DNA of 53,719 bases from Acidobacteriota bacterium (GTDB lineage Bacteria; Acidobacteriota; Terriglobia; Bryobacterales; Bryobacteraceae). The stretch lies in assembly GCA_016213775.1 (NCBI GenBank), contig JACQZR010000287.1:1-53719 (forward strand), read 5' to 3'. Each line of letters begins with the position of its first letter. The first letter of the stretch is position 1. The notes beneath the pieces were generated by a model. That model did no database searches. It had not been told where the DNA came from and was given only the letters and a program-made list of their open reading frames with translations. Position numbers and translations under genes: made by a program. This document shows, in pieces, positions 1-9,549 of the stretch.

Positions 1-2369
1 CACGCCACGGTTCTGATTGGGCTTGGCGACGGCACGCTTTACGGGCCTGAAGCCTACGTGACCTCTAACATCGCTTACGGCATGACGAGCGGCGATTTCA
101 ACGGCGATGGGCGCCTGGATCTTGTCGGATTCACACAGAGCAACTCGACCTCATCACCATCGACACCGGCCGGCCAAACAACCCGGACCAGCCAGGTGGT
201 GTTTCCTTCTTGTTAGGCAATGGCGTGGCATTCCAGCCACCAATATCCTATGAGGCTGGAATGAATCCGCGCGTTGGTTTCCTCGGTGATGTAAACGGAG
301 ACGGCCGCGCCGACCTCATCGTATCGACACAAATACAGGGGGCTGGCTTCCGCATCGCGGCACTCTTGAATACGGGCAACGGAAGCTTTCAGCCGGCACT
401 GATGACGGAGTCGACCCAGACTGTCACCGGCGCGGCTTTCGCTGACCTGAACAATGACGGAAAGCTTGACCTGATCGCCGCATTCTGTTGCGGCAACGTG
501 AGCAATATCGTGTACCGGCTCAGCAACGGCAACGGCACCTTTCAATCCGAAGTTCCCTGGCAGCCTTGGTCATCATTGGCGATGATCTACCGCGATGTGA
601 ACGAAGACGGCAAACCGGATCTGATCTCTATCTCCCCCGGCACAGCTTCGTTCCTGCATGTCGCCCCTAATACCGCGGGGGCAGCGCCGCTGTGCACGTT
701 CGACGTCTCGTATCGGGTGCTGTTGTCGAGCGGCGCGGAGAATCAATTCGCGGGCAGGCTTACCGCCCCCGGAAGTTCCTGCAGCTGGACGGCGCAGTCA
801 TCCGTCCCCTGGCTCTCCATCACTCCGCAATCGGGCAGCGGCTCCACGGACTACACCATCACAGTGCAGTCCAACACCACCGGCGGGCAGCGCGTGGGTT
901 CCGTCACCATTGGCCGTCAAGCCATCACCGTCACCCAGGCCGTCGCCGTTCCTTGCGGATACGCTATCAACACCTCGAGTTTGAGCGTAGGGGCGGCAGG
1001 CGCGAATATTGACGTCTCCATCAATGCTTCCTGCTCCTGGTCCATCACAAGCCTGCCTGCCTGGATCACAGTGCAATCGCCCGTTTCGAAAAGCGGAAGC
1101 GGCAACGGCGTCATCCAACTCAACATCGCCGCTAACCCCGGCCCTGCTCGCAGAGCCGTGGTGGCGATCGGCCCGGTGCCGCTCCCGGTGTTGCAGACAG
1201 GCACCACACCCATCGGCAGCACCCGGTTCGTTCCGCTCGCTCCCTGCCGCTTGATGGAGACTCGCGCCGCTTACAACTTTGAAGGCCGCACCGGAGCCTT
1301 CGGGCCACCTGGCCTTACAGCTTCTGAAAGGCGCACGCTCCCCATCCCGCAATCCAGCGTTTGTAACGTGCCCGCCAGCGCCAAGGCCTACGTGCTCAAC
1401 GTGACGGTTATCCCCACGGCGGGAGGAGTCGGCTTTGTCAAGCTCTTCCCCGCCGGCTCTCCATACCCCGCCTTCCACAGCGTGAGTTCGCCGGACGGCC
1501 AGATCGTTGCGAATAGCAACATCGTCGCTGGCGGAATCAACGGCAGCATTGAGGTATCTACTTCCGATGCGGCCGACCTCCTGATCGACATCGCCGGATA
1601 CTACACGGATGAGGCACCAACGGGACTCCTCTACTATCCGCTCACTCCCTGCCGCGTCATCGACACGCGCGCGCTGTACCGGCCGCAGCCCGGCACGTTT
1701 GGACCGCCGAGTATGGCGGCTCGCGAGACGCGCAAATTCCGCTTCCCGGCCACACCCTACTGTACGATTCCACAGGCCGCCGCCTATTCGTTCACCATCA
1801 CTGCCGTGCCCCCGTCGCCGCTGGCCTACCTCACCGCATGGCCTGACGGCTCATCGCAACCAAACGTGTCGAGCATCAACTCCTTTGCCGGCCGTGTGCT
1901 CGCCAACAGCGTCATCATCCCAGCCGGCAGCGACGGCACCATCGACTTCTTCGCCTATGACGCCACCGACTTCATCGTGGATATCAACGGCTACTTCGCC
2001 CCGGACAACGGCACCACAGGCCTCCACTATTTCCCCGTCCAACAGTGCATCGCCGGCGAAACGTCTGGCAGAGGCAACGAGAGCACCTGGACCATCAACA
2101 TCCCCAGTTCGGGCTGCCCCGGCATCCCATCCAACGCACAGGCGTACGCGCTCAACGTGACAGCCTTCCCGGCCGGCTACCCGATGCCCTTCCTCACCGC
2201 TTACCCCACGGGGCAGCCGCAGCCGAACACGTCCATCCTGAACGCGTTCCAGGGCCAGACCGTCACCAACTCCGCCATCATCCCCGCCGGAACCGGCGGC
2301 GCGGTAAACATCTACGTCTACCGGCACACGGCGGTAACGGTGGGAGTGAGCGGCTACTTCGGAAGGTAA
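1..2369 (+). CDS. Secreted VCBS/BACON repeat protein, 5' partial, with one apparent frameshift
   Basis: The gene enters from the left edge. Bases 1-147 in frame 1 encode FG-GAP/VCBS-type repeats (DFNGDGRLDLVGF), and the same repeat style continues in frame 3 (DVNGDGRADLIV near 290, DLNNDGKLDLIA near 450, DVNEDGKPDLIS near 595). Restoring one C at about 147 joins them. Two BACON-like domains follow (about 690-930 and 955-1195, with the CSW...PWLSITP pattern), then three related modules of about 125 residues starting near 1228, 1632 and 2030; each begins with a PL-PCR-like motif and ends in a DI-GYY/F-like strand. This points to an exported, calcium-binding propeller plus carbohydrate- or protein-binding modules. 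The exact ligand is unknown. The signal peptide lies outside the window. Confidence 0.75.
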
Positions 2370-2436
2370 CAGGGAGGCGGTTGCTCCTTTGCCTGGCAGT
2401 CGCACTCCCCCACCTTGCGCGCCCAATGATGCCCGA

Positions 2437-5058
2437 CTACTCTGCCCGCAGCACCGTCGCCGGATCCACCCGTGCCGCGCGCAGACCAGGCAGAGCGGCC
2501 GCCAGCAGCGCCGTGACAATCAAGACAACGGGCCCCGCGAGAAAAGCCGCAAGATCATGCTCTGCCACCCCGAACAGCAGCGACCGCAAGTACCGTGTCA
2601 GCACGATGGCCGCCGAGATTCCCACCACAGAACCCATGGCCGCCACAACCAGTGCTTCCCGCAACACGGTGACCGCCACTGATCCCGTAGTTGCGCCAAG
2701 CGCCAGGCGAATTCCGATCTCCCGCGTCCGCTGCGCAAACCGTTGCGTCAGAATCCCATACACTCCCACACTGCCCAGTAGCAGTCCCATTGACGCCAGG
2801 CCGCTCAATAGCCACATAGTGGAACGGCGATCCGCGACAGACTCGCGCCTCACCCGCTGCAACGGCGCGAGCCCGGAGAGCACAACATCGGGAAAGCTCT
2901 TGCGTAACGCCCCTTCCAACACACCCGCCGTCACGGCGCCTTGTAAGAAGATCGACAATTGGACCACATTCCCACTCCCAGGCATCGACTGGTTTAGCGG
3001 AACATACTGGACCCCATCCACCCATGACGGGAACCCGGCAAGCGAATAGTGAGCAACGTCCGCAACCACGCCCACCACCGTGCGCCAAACCTTTCCGGAA
3101 ACCGGCCGTATCGTCTTTCCAATCGCGGAGCCATCCGGCCAGAACCGCTGCGCCGTCGACTCGCTGATGATCGCTACAGGAAGCGCACGCGCCGTATCTG
3201 ACTCAGTGAACAACCGGCCACTGCGCAACGGAATCCCGAGAGCCGGAAAGTAACCCGGCGTCGCGGTGAGATGCCAGAGGACAAACGCCGGCGCCCCGGG
3301 AGGCCTGGGATGATCCTGCACGGCCACCGACATGGCCGACTGCCTCTTCACCAGCGGCGTTCCGTTCGACCAGTTCACGCTCTGCACTCCAGCTACTCCG
3401 CCGAGAGTCGCAGTCAGGTCCTCGACAAACGCACGGCAGCGAGCAGCAGTCGCGCACCGGCTTGGCCCCGCCGATACCGTAGCGGTGAGCACACCGGGTG
3501 CCCGAATGCCGGAATCGACGTTGTCCAGCCGCCACAACGTACGCGCCATCAATCCGGCTCCGATCAGTAACGCTGTGGCCAGCGCCAGTTGAAAGCCGGC
3601 CAATGAAAGCGACACCCGTGCAGGCCTCCGCGAGAGAGTCATCCTCGCAGTGGAAACGCTTCGAGCGCCAAGCAGAAATGTCCGGAACATCGGAACAAGA
3701 GAAAGCACCCCGAAAGTCATCCCCATCGCGAACAGCACCAAGACTGCGGCCCTCGGCTCCAATGCGAGACCATCCAGACGTGGCAGGTCGGGAACAAGTC
3801 CCGGCAAGACCGGAAGCAGTCCCAATGCCACTGCAATTCCTGCAACGCCTCCCACGCCGGCTAGAACAAGGTTCTCCGTCACCAGTTGACGCAACAATCG
3901 CCCGCGCCCCGCCCCGAGCGCCTCCCGCGTCGCGAACTCCCGCTCGCGCCGGATCCACCGCGCCAGCAACAGATTCGATACGTTGCCACAAGCAATGATC
4001 AGCAGGAAAAGCGACGCCGCGGCCAAGGCAATCAACTTCGGCCGTGCGTTACTGACGAGCGCTGTCTGGTGACGCACCAGTGCTGCGCCCACGCCCCACT
4101 GGTCCGGCATTCGCCATGGAAACATCGGACGTATCCGCTGGATTAATCCACTCAACTCCGCTTGCGCCGCCTCCATCGAGCCGCCGTTCGACAACCTCCC
4201 AATCGGCAACAGATTGTAGCTTCCCCACAGATACGAGATGTCCGCCGGATCGTATCGGATTGGAACCCACAGCTCCGTGCCGGCGGCTGGAAACGTGAAC
4301 CACGCAGGCATCACGCCGATGATTTCGTAGGGCTCTTCGTCCAGAAGAATCCGCCGGCCGAGAACACCTGGATCCGAGGAAAACCGCTCCCTCCACATCC
4401 GCTGGCTGATCACGGCCACACGATGCCGTCCCGCACTCTCTTCCCGTTCCTCAAACCATCGCCCCATCGCCGGCTGCACGCCCAGCACACCCGCGAGATT
4501 CCACGTCGCCGCCGCTGTCCGCAGCCGCAGCGCGCCGCCGCCCAACTGCGCGTTTCGTTCCACGTTTGGAAGGTAGCCGGCCCACTCCACCTGTTTCGCC
4601 ATTTGCCGCAAGACCGTGGCTGGTCCCACGCCGGCAATCGGCCCGGCGATCTCGAGCAGTTGATCCGGATCCGCATACGGCAGCGGACGGAACAGCACCC
4701 GGTACGCGGTGGAGAACAATGCGAGGTTCGCGCCAAGTCCCAACGCTATAGTTGCCACCGCGGCCCATGTGAATCCCGGTGATTGCCGCAGTCCGCGTAT
4801 GGCGAATCGCGCGTCCGTTAAGAGGTCCTCGATCCAGCGCGTGTGGCGTTGATCACGGCACTGTTCGGCAAGCGAGCCCAATGCTCCAAACTCGCGCCTG
4901 GCCCTGAATTCCGCCTCCGCCGCCGTCATTGCCTGGCGTTCGTAATCGGCCTTCTGTTCGGCCAGATGAAACACCAGTTCCTGATCAAGCTCCCGTTCCA
5001 GCCGGTCACGTTCGGTGAGCGACCGGATTCGAAGTTGCAGACGTCTCCACCACAGCAT
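2437..5058 (-). CDS. ADOP-type ABC transporter permease (FtsX/MacB family)
   Basis: An 873-residue inner-membrane protein. Residues 1-80 form the soluble prefix domain typical of acidobacterial duplicated orphan permeases (WWRRLQLRIRSL start, LERELDQEL). A first membrane helix follows at about 95-115, a MacB periplasmic core domain, a first FtsX block with three to four helices (about 345-460), a second periplasmic domain and a C-terminal FtsX block (about 755-870) containing TREIGIRLALGA and ending LPGLRAARVDPATVLRAE. The length equals two fused permease halves. No ATPase subunit is nearby, as usual for these orphans. It starts 7 bases after the padR stop, so both are probably one mRNA. Members are thought to export or sense peptides or antibiotics; the substrate here is unknown. 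Confidence 0.93.
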   Translation of the reverse strand: MLWWRRLQLRIRSLTERDRLERELDQELVFHLAEQKADYERQAMTAAEAEFRARREFGALGSLAEQCRDQRHTRWIEDLLTDARFAIRGLRQSPGFTWAAVATIALGLGANLALFSTAYRVLFRPLPYADPDQLLEIAGPIAGVGPATVLRQMAKQVEWAGYLPNVERNAQLGGGALRLRTAAATWNLAGVLGVQPAMGRWFEEREESAGRHRVAVISQRMWRERFSSDPGVLGRRILLDEEPYEIIGVMPAWFTFPAAGTELWVPIRYDPADISYLWGSYNLLPIGRLSNGGSMEAAQAELSGLIQRIRPMFPWRMPDQWGVGAALVRHQTALVSNARPKLIALAAASLFLLIIACGNVSNLLLARWIRREREFATREALGAGRGRLLRQLVTENLVLAGVGGVAGIAVALGLLPVLPGLVPDLPRLDGLALEPRAAVLVLFAMGMTFGVLSLVPMFRTFLLGARSVSTARMTLSRRPARVSLSLAGFQLALATALLIGAGLMARTLWRLDNVDSGIRAPGVLTATVSAGPSRCATAARCRAFVEDLTATLGGVAGVQSVNWSNGTPLVKRQSAMSVAVQDHPRPPGAPAFVLWHLTATPGYFPALGIPLRSGRLFTESDTARALPVAIISESTAQRFWPDGSAIGKTIRPVSGKVWRTVVGVVADVAHYSLAGFPSWVDGVQYVPLNQSMPGSGNVVQLSIFLQGAVTAGVLEGALRKSFPDVVLSGLAPLQRVRRESVADRRSTMWLLSGLASMGLLLGSVGVYGILTQRFAQRTREIGIRLALGATTGSVAVTVLREALVVAAMGSVVGISAAIVLTRYLRSLLFGVAEHDLAAFLAGPVVLIVTALLAAALPGLRAARVDPATVLRAE

Positions 5059-5065
5059 GCTGCAC

Positions 5066-5395
5066 CTATGCCTGTTTCACCACCAACCCCACTGCCGAAG
5101 ATAAACGCTCCCACTGGCCTAGTTCCTTCGCCAGTTGCTTCCTGCCTTCGCGCGTCAGCGAGTAGAACTTTGCCACGCGCCCCGATTCCGTTTCGCGGGT
5201 CTCCGATTGGATCCAACCCTGATTCTCCAACCGGTAGAGCGCCGGGTACAGCGAGCCCTGTTGCACCAGCAGCACCTCATTGGACACCTGCTGGATACGC
5301 TTGGCGATCGCCCAGCCATGCACCGGCTCCAGGGAGATGGTTTTGAGGATGAGGAGGTCGAGTGTTCCCTGAAGGAGATCGCTTGGCTTGCCCAT
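5066..5395 (-). CDS. PadR-family transcriptional repressor
   Basis: 109 residues with the PadR winged helix: LLQGTLDLLILKTISLEPVHG, a recognition region ending GSLYPALYRLENQGWI, and the wing with YSLTREGRKQL. Length and order match the short acidobacterial PadR group that precedes ADOP permeases. The downstream permease is 7 bases away, so this is most likely its repressor and also represses itself through the palindrome that starts 5 bases before its ATG. A GATAAT hexamer lies exactly 6 bases before the ATG and no Shine-Dalgarno is visible, so the mRNA may be leaderless. Confidence 0.93.
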   Translation of the reverse strand: MGKPSDLLQGTLDLLILKTISLEPVHGWAIAKRIQQVSNEVLLVQQGSLYPALYRLENQGWIQSETRETESGRVAKFYSLTREGRKQLAKELGQWERLSSAVGLVVKQA

Positions 5396-5399
5396 ACTA

Positions 5400-5428
5400 T
5401 GATTATCTACAACTTTTGTAGATAATCA
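5400..5428 (-). promoter_or_regulatory. Perfect palindrome, probable PadR operator overlapping a -10 element
   Basis: Two 13-base arms (5400-5412 and 5416-5428) are exact reverse complements around a CTT spacer; the core is ATCTACAA-N3-TTGTAGAT. It sits 4 bases upstream of the padR start and covers the GATAAT hexamer (minus strand, 5402-5407) that would act as -10. The ATCTACAA / TTGTAGAT form resembles known operators of winged-helix repressors such as PadR and BlaI. Autoregulation of the padR-permease operon is inferred. Confidence 0.8.
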
Positions 5429-5478
5429 AGGGGTTTGTGTTGCACCGCTCCAATTCGGCTATACTGAGAGATTGCCAG

Positions 5479-5567
5479 GCTGGAGTGGCGGAACTGGCAG
5501 ACGCACGGGACTCAAAATCCCGCGCCCTTTACTGGGCATGTGGGTTCGACCCCCACCTCCAGCACCA
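5479..5567 (+). tRNA. tRNA-Leu (anticodon CAA)
   Basis: Acceptor arms GCTGGAG (5479-5485) and CTCCAGC (5557-5563) pair perfectly, followed by the discriminator A and an encoded CCA (5565-5567). The anticodon stem CGGGA/TCCCG encloses loop CTCAAAA with anticodon CAA at 5513-5515. The long variable arm and the GTGGG-TTCGACC-CCCAC T arm fit a class II leucine tRNA reading UUG. Confidence 0.97.
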
Positions 5568-5708
5568 AGTGCTTCCACGCAAACCCATCGATCCGCGTGC
5601 ATCCGAGTTGATCCCAGTTTATCCGTGACCCTAACGTCAAGCCCGGACCAAGGACCCCGCTGGCCTACGACACGAAACGTACGGTCATAGTAGGAGAAAT
5701 TAGCGGAG

Positions 5709-6140
5709 TTAACCCATTACACCTCTATGGTTTAGATTTTCGGCACCTTGCCTAAATTCGAAAAATTCCGGCCGGGCGTTGCGCAGCCCATTTTCATCCG
5801 TAGGGCCGAGCGTCTCATCGCGAATGTGCCCTGGGTGGCCAGAATCCGGTAGTCCGGATCCTCCGTCGGATATTTGGGCGCAGGGGACCGGAACGTTGTA
5901 CCTTGTTCCATGCTCTGGAAAACGAAGTAGAAGCGTAGCGGCCCTGCATCTCCATCTTGTTGAGGTAAGGCCGGACAAAATTCCCCTTCCGCACACCGTA
6001 GGTTTCGGTCCCTTTGGTAGGAAGTCGTTTTACGGCCCCGAACGTTCGTGTAACGAACGTCGGTGCGGGCCAGCCCGAATCGCAGAACAAATTGGTGCGG
6101 CTGACTATCTCGCACATCTCAAATGCGTCAGCCTCCAGTA
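5709..6140 (-). pseudogene. Remnant of an unidentified gene, two -1 frameshifts
   Basis: No single frame is convincing, but three minus-strand frames join into one protein-like sequence: one from about 6140 to 5910 (containing PTKGTETYGVRKG and PYLNKMEMQGRY), a second from about 5905 to 5825 (PAPKYPTEDPDYRILATQGT) and a third to the TAA at 5709 (DETLGPTDENGLRNARPEFF). Each junction needs exactly one restored base. I do not recognise the family. The alternative is chance open frame in non-coding DNA; the smooth composition across both junctions argues for a decayed gene. Confidence 0.4.
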
Positions 6141-6225
6141 ATGTAGTGTGTTTTCGAGAGCGATTCCTCTCGCTCCATCTTGCTGGCTTGGAAGACTCCC
6201 ACCCGAAGCTGAACGAGCCCTTTGT

Positions 6226-7488
6226 CTACCGTCCCCAGTGCTTCTTCCCGAACACGAGGAACTGCTCCCAGTCGTAGGCAGTAACGTCGTGTTTGCCGGT
6301 GCGGATGTGATAGCCGATGGTGCTGTGGACAGGCTGGTGAATTGCAGGCATTTCCTTGGCAGCCATACCGTCCGTGCCGAGGAGACGGTACACGGGGTCC
6401 GCAGCCTTCGCCGAAAGGAACTCACCGCGCGGGTCGGCCCACTGATCCTCCTGCGCGCTGGCGACGTAAACGGGGCGCGGGGCGACGAGGGCGATCAACA
6501 TGTGCTGGTCGAACGGGAGTGAGTCGACACGCTGGTTGTAGCCTTTGTAGTTCTTGTTGAACCACCAGGGGAACGAAGTGTTGATGCGCTCGATGGTCTC
6601 GCCAAAGTAGCGCCGGGATAGGGCGGCGCCGCCTTCCCCGGAATCGTTGGAGATCACGATGGAGAAGCGCTCGTCCTGCGCGCCGGCCCAGAGCGCAGTC
6701 TTGCCTAGACGGGAGTGGCCGAGTACCGCCACGCGCTTGGCGTCGAGATCCTTGTCCTTCTCCATGTAGTCCAGGGCGCGGCTCAGACCCCATGCCCATG
6801 CGCCGATCGCGTTCCAGTCGTCAGGCTCCTGCGCGGTCTGGCCGGGGCGGTAAAAGTGAGGAATGATGGAATCGGCAAGACCATCTTTGTGATCCGGGAA
6901 GACGTCGCCGTAGTAGAACGTTGCAAGCGCGTAGCCCTGCTTGGTGACCATCTCCGCCTGCCAGCGCGAGGCTTCCTTGCCGCGGCCGGCGGCAGTTGCT
7001 TTGCTCGCTTCGACACCGGGGCCGGGCCGCATCCACGTTTTCGCAATGGTGATGCCGGGATCGGCGTTGATGGCGTGATTACCTCCGAAGTTGGGACCGA
7101 GGAAAACCGGAACTGGGCCTTTCGCGTTCGTGGGCAGATACAGTAGCAGGCGCATCGCTGGGCCGCTCTTTTTGCCGGTCAGCCAGATGGTGACTTCGCG
7201 CCGATTGGCCGCACCGTCCAAGGCTCTGGCCGCGCGTGTGGTGACTTCGTAGTCCAGCCTGTCGGGCTTTGGCGCGGACTTGCCGTACATGTGGTTATTG
7301 AAGAGGCGCAGAATCTCCGGGCGCCGCTGCCCGCGCCATTGGGCCGCGGTTTGCACCGTCTGGCCGTTGGCCATCAGGAGGGGATTCGGGAGCCGGTAAG
7401 CTCCGACTTTGGACTCGTCGTAGTTGGCGTCCCTGGGGGACTGACCGAAGACGAGCCCAGCGGCCATGAGAATAAGAGATACACGCAC
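6226..7488 (-). CDS. Glucuronoyl methylesterase-like protein (CE15)
   Basis: A 420-residue exported alpha/beta hydrolase. The nucleophile elbow [16 protein letters not shown] (Ser near 258) is the bacterial CE15 signature, followed by [13 protein letters not shown] and the catalytic His in [19 protein letters not shown] (near 398). CE15 enzymes cleave ester bonds between lignin alcohols and glucuronic acid on xylan, so the likely role is plant cell-wall breakdown in the envelope. The frame is open further upstream to 7665, but the GTG at 7488 gives a proper signal peptide ([16 protein letters not shown]) and has a TATGCT hexamer exactly 6 bases before it; the longer version has a non-natural N-terminus. 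It stands alone. Confidence 0.88.
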   Translation of the reverse strand: MRVSLILMAAGLVFGQSPRDANYDESKVGAYRLPNPLLMANGQTVQTAAQWRGQRRPEILRLFNNHMYGKSAPKPDRLDYEVTTRAARALDGAANRREVTIWLTGKKSGPAMRLLLYLPTNAKGPVPVFLGPNFGGNHAINADPGITIAKTWMRPGPGVEASKATAAGRGKEASRWQAEMVTKQGYALATFYYGDVFPDHKDGLADSIIPHFYRPGQTAQEPDDWNAIGAWAWGLSRALDYMEKDKDLDAKRVAVLGHSRLGKTALWAGAQDERFSIVISNDSGEGGAALSRRYFGETIERINTSFPWWFNKNYKGYNQRVDSLPFDQHMLIALVAPRPVYVASAQEDQWADPRGEFLSAKAADPVYRLLGTDGMAAKEMPAIHQPVHSTIGYHIRTGKHDVTAYDWEQFLVFGKKHWGR

Positions 7489-7973
7489 CCTTCGAGCATA
7501 CAGCTTCCAACAGCGGATTGATATATGCTGCGCAGCGAGGCCTGGCCCGTGACAGTAGTGTTTCCTCACACCGTGGTCTCGGTAACGCGCGGATTCTACC
7601 GAGCCGCGACTGTGAGGTTTTGTGAACAACCGCGCACCCGCTTGAGAATCTACGTGACTCGGCACCTATCTCGTTGACCAATAACGTCTTTCCGAGCCGC
7701 GACCGTAAAGGGAGCGGTCGAGCAAAACGGTTTTTTCACAGGCCCGTGAGGAAGCGGTCTGGAATCGCGATTATTTCAGCAAGCGGTGGCTTCGGACTTC
7801 TGCCACGGACTAGTTGCGGCTCGGGAGGTCCCCCGCAACACTCTGTTCGGAAACACTTATTTTCCAAGAAAGATTGAGAACTTGTGCCCCGTAGCGCCAC
7901 TTCCTTATTGATCCCGTTTCGCGAGGGTGTTCTACCCTTCGCCCTGTTGTCGTCGCAATGGAGGTTTGAGAGC
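7489..7973. other. Intergenic region with a short repeat
   Basis: No convincing gene. It contains the TATGCT hexamer of the esterase (7495-7500, minus strand) and two copies of GAGCCGCGAC (7601-7610 and 7694-7703), each followed by a C/T-GT variant; the second is followed by a short ACCG...CGGT dyad. A GGAGG near 7962 serves the gene that starts at 7974. The rest shows nothing recognisable. Confidence 0.6.
7495..7500 (-). promoter_or_regulatory. -10-like hexamer of the CE15 gene
   Basis: TATGCT on the minus strand, separated from the GTG start at 7488 by exactly 6 bases. The spacing matches six other genes in the window, which suggests transcription begins at or next to the start codon. Confidence 0.5.
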
Positions 7974-8800
7974 ATGCCTAACGTCCCTGCAAGAGTATAC
8001 GACCGCCTCGTCGCGGGCTTGAAGCGTTACCAGCCTATCATTGGCGCAGCAAAGAGCCGTGATGCCGGGGAAGCAGATACCTCGACGATTGTAAAGGACA
8101 TGCTCAGCGATGTCTTTGGCTACGACAAGTACACCGAATCACCGCGGAGCATCTGATCAAGGGCACCTACTGCGATTTGGCCGTGAAGGTAGACGGCAAA
8201 CTCACTGTGCTGATTGAAGTGAAGGCGGTCGGATTGGATCTCAAGGAGTCCCACGCAAAGCAAGCCGTGGATTATGCGGCGAACCTTGGAGCCGAGTGGG
8301 TCATCCTGACGAATGCGGCCACCTGGCGCGTTTACCGTGTGATCTTCGCTCAGCCCATAGCGCAGGAACAGGTGTTCGAGTGTGACCTTCTCAATCTCAA
8401 TCCCAGGAACCGTGCTCAGGTGGAATCGCTCTTTCTCCTCGCGAAGGAAGGCCATGGTAAGTCTGTCCTTGATGAGTACCACGCTCAACGGCATGCAATG
8501 AGCCGGTATAACCTTGGCGCCGTGATTCTGGATGATGTTGTGTTGGACGTGATCCGACGCGAGTTGCGACGGTTGTCGCCGGACGTCAAGATCGATCGGG
8601 ATGAACTTCGCGACGAACTGATCCGAGAGGTCTTGAAGCGGGAGGTGACCGAAGGAGACAAAGCGCAGGAGGCTCGCAAGAAGATCGCCCGTGCGCAGGG
8701 GCGCGCACTGAGAATCCGCGTCAGCAAAGCCGCGCCGGAATGTTCGGGTACTGACGTTGAGGACGCCGCTACCCAGTCAGCATTGTCTGTGTCACCTTGA
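7974..8800 (+). pseudogene. HSDR_N-type endonuclease-like protein, split by a -1 frameshift
   Basis: The first part (7974-8138) encodes a start typical of the HSDR_N domain proteins, ending FGYDKYTE. The second part continues in another frame as ITAEHLIKGTYCDLAVKVDG, LIEVKAVGLDLKESHAKQAVDY and WVILTNAATWRVYRV. Adding one A at the GAATC around 8136-8140 fuses them into about 275 residues. The D-(8-20)-E-x-K pattern (YCDLAV ... LIEVKA) is that of PD-(D/E)XK nucleases, as in type I restriction R subunits; free-standing versions are common and of unclear role. Start: GGAGG lies 9 bases before ATG 7974. A leaderless start at TTG 8177 would lose the first catalytic Asp region. Confidence 0.7.
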
Positions 8801-8897
8801 CGCGAACCCGCGAGCCTGGACGGGCGCCACCCCGGAAGAGCGAGGTGGACGTGACTCGCCCATTTTCGCGCAGATTAGCTGACTTCAAGTAGACCTT

Positions 8898-9319
8898 ATG
8901 GCCCAACGGTTGTCATAAACACGAATGTCCTGGTCGCTGGCCTGCGCTCCCGGCGCGGCGCCTCCTTTCGACTCCTCCAACTGCTCGGTGATCCGCGCTG
9001 GTGCCCGTGCATTTCGGTTCCGGTCGCCTTGGAGTACGAAGATGTCCTCAAACGCGAATTCATGCGGACCGTCATCAGTGCAGGCAACGTGGACACCTTC
9101 CTGGACTACTTGTTTCAAACAGCGGTGCTCGTGGAAGCGCCCTTGCGCCTCCGTCCGGCATTGCGTGATCCCGATGATGATCGTATCTTGGAAGTGGCGG
9201 CCCGCATGCGGGCAACGATTATCACCTACAACGGGCGCGACTTCGCGGGAGCCGGTCTCTACGGTGTCCCCGTGCTGGAGCCAATCGAATTCCTGTTGCG
9301 GATAGGAGAATTGCCGTGA
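8898..9319 (+). pseudogene. PIN-domain toxin (VapC-like), frame broken just after the ATG
   Basis: From about 8903 frame 2 encodes a full PIN domain: PTVVINTNVLVAGLRSRRGA, a middle VALEYEDVLKREF, then LRDPDDDRILEVAARM and IITYNGRDFAGAGLYGV. That frame has no ATG, GTG or TTG before the domain, while the ATG at 8898 is one base out of phase; a missing G in the GG after the ATG would repair it. The first acidic residue usual in PIN domains (xxIDTNV) is Asn here, which would weaken metal binding. PIN toxins are metal-dependent RNases paired with an antitoxin. The stop overlaps the next start by GTGA. Confidence 0.65.
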
Positions 9320-9549
9320 ACGTCAACATCGAAGTGCCCAACGACCTTTACGACAAAGCCTTGGAAATCGCCCGTTCGCAGAGCATCAGCGTGGCCGACG
9401 TGTTCGCCACCGCCTGCGCGGAGCACGTTGCCGCCTGGGAACGCTTGGAACGGCGCGCCCAACGCGGAGACCGCGCCAGGTTCCTTGAAGTGCTCGCGAA
9501 GGTTCCAGACACCGATCCCGGCGAGCGCGACCGTTTACCGAATGATTGA
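9316..9549 (+). CDS. Antitoxin of the PIN-domain pair
   Basis: 77 residues beginning at GTG 9316, overlapping the toxin stop by four bases (GTGA), a translational-coupling arrangement. The N-terminus NVNIEVPNDLYDKALEIARS followed by a second helix is a ribbon-helix-helix-like fold; the charged C-terminal half (WERLERRAQRGDRARFLEVL) would wrap around the toxin. Antitoxins of this type bind both toxin and operator. It appears intact even though the toxin frame is broken. Confidence 0.75.
   Translation: MNVNIEVPNDLYDKALEIARSQSISVADVFATACAEHVAAWERLERRAQRGDRARFLEVLAKVPDTDPGERDRLPND

Noticed and set aside
798-1478. Long open frame antisense to the repeat protein
   Set aside because: Low-complexity shadow of a GC-rich gene with clear domain repeats on the other strand.
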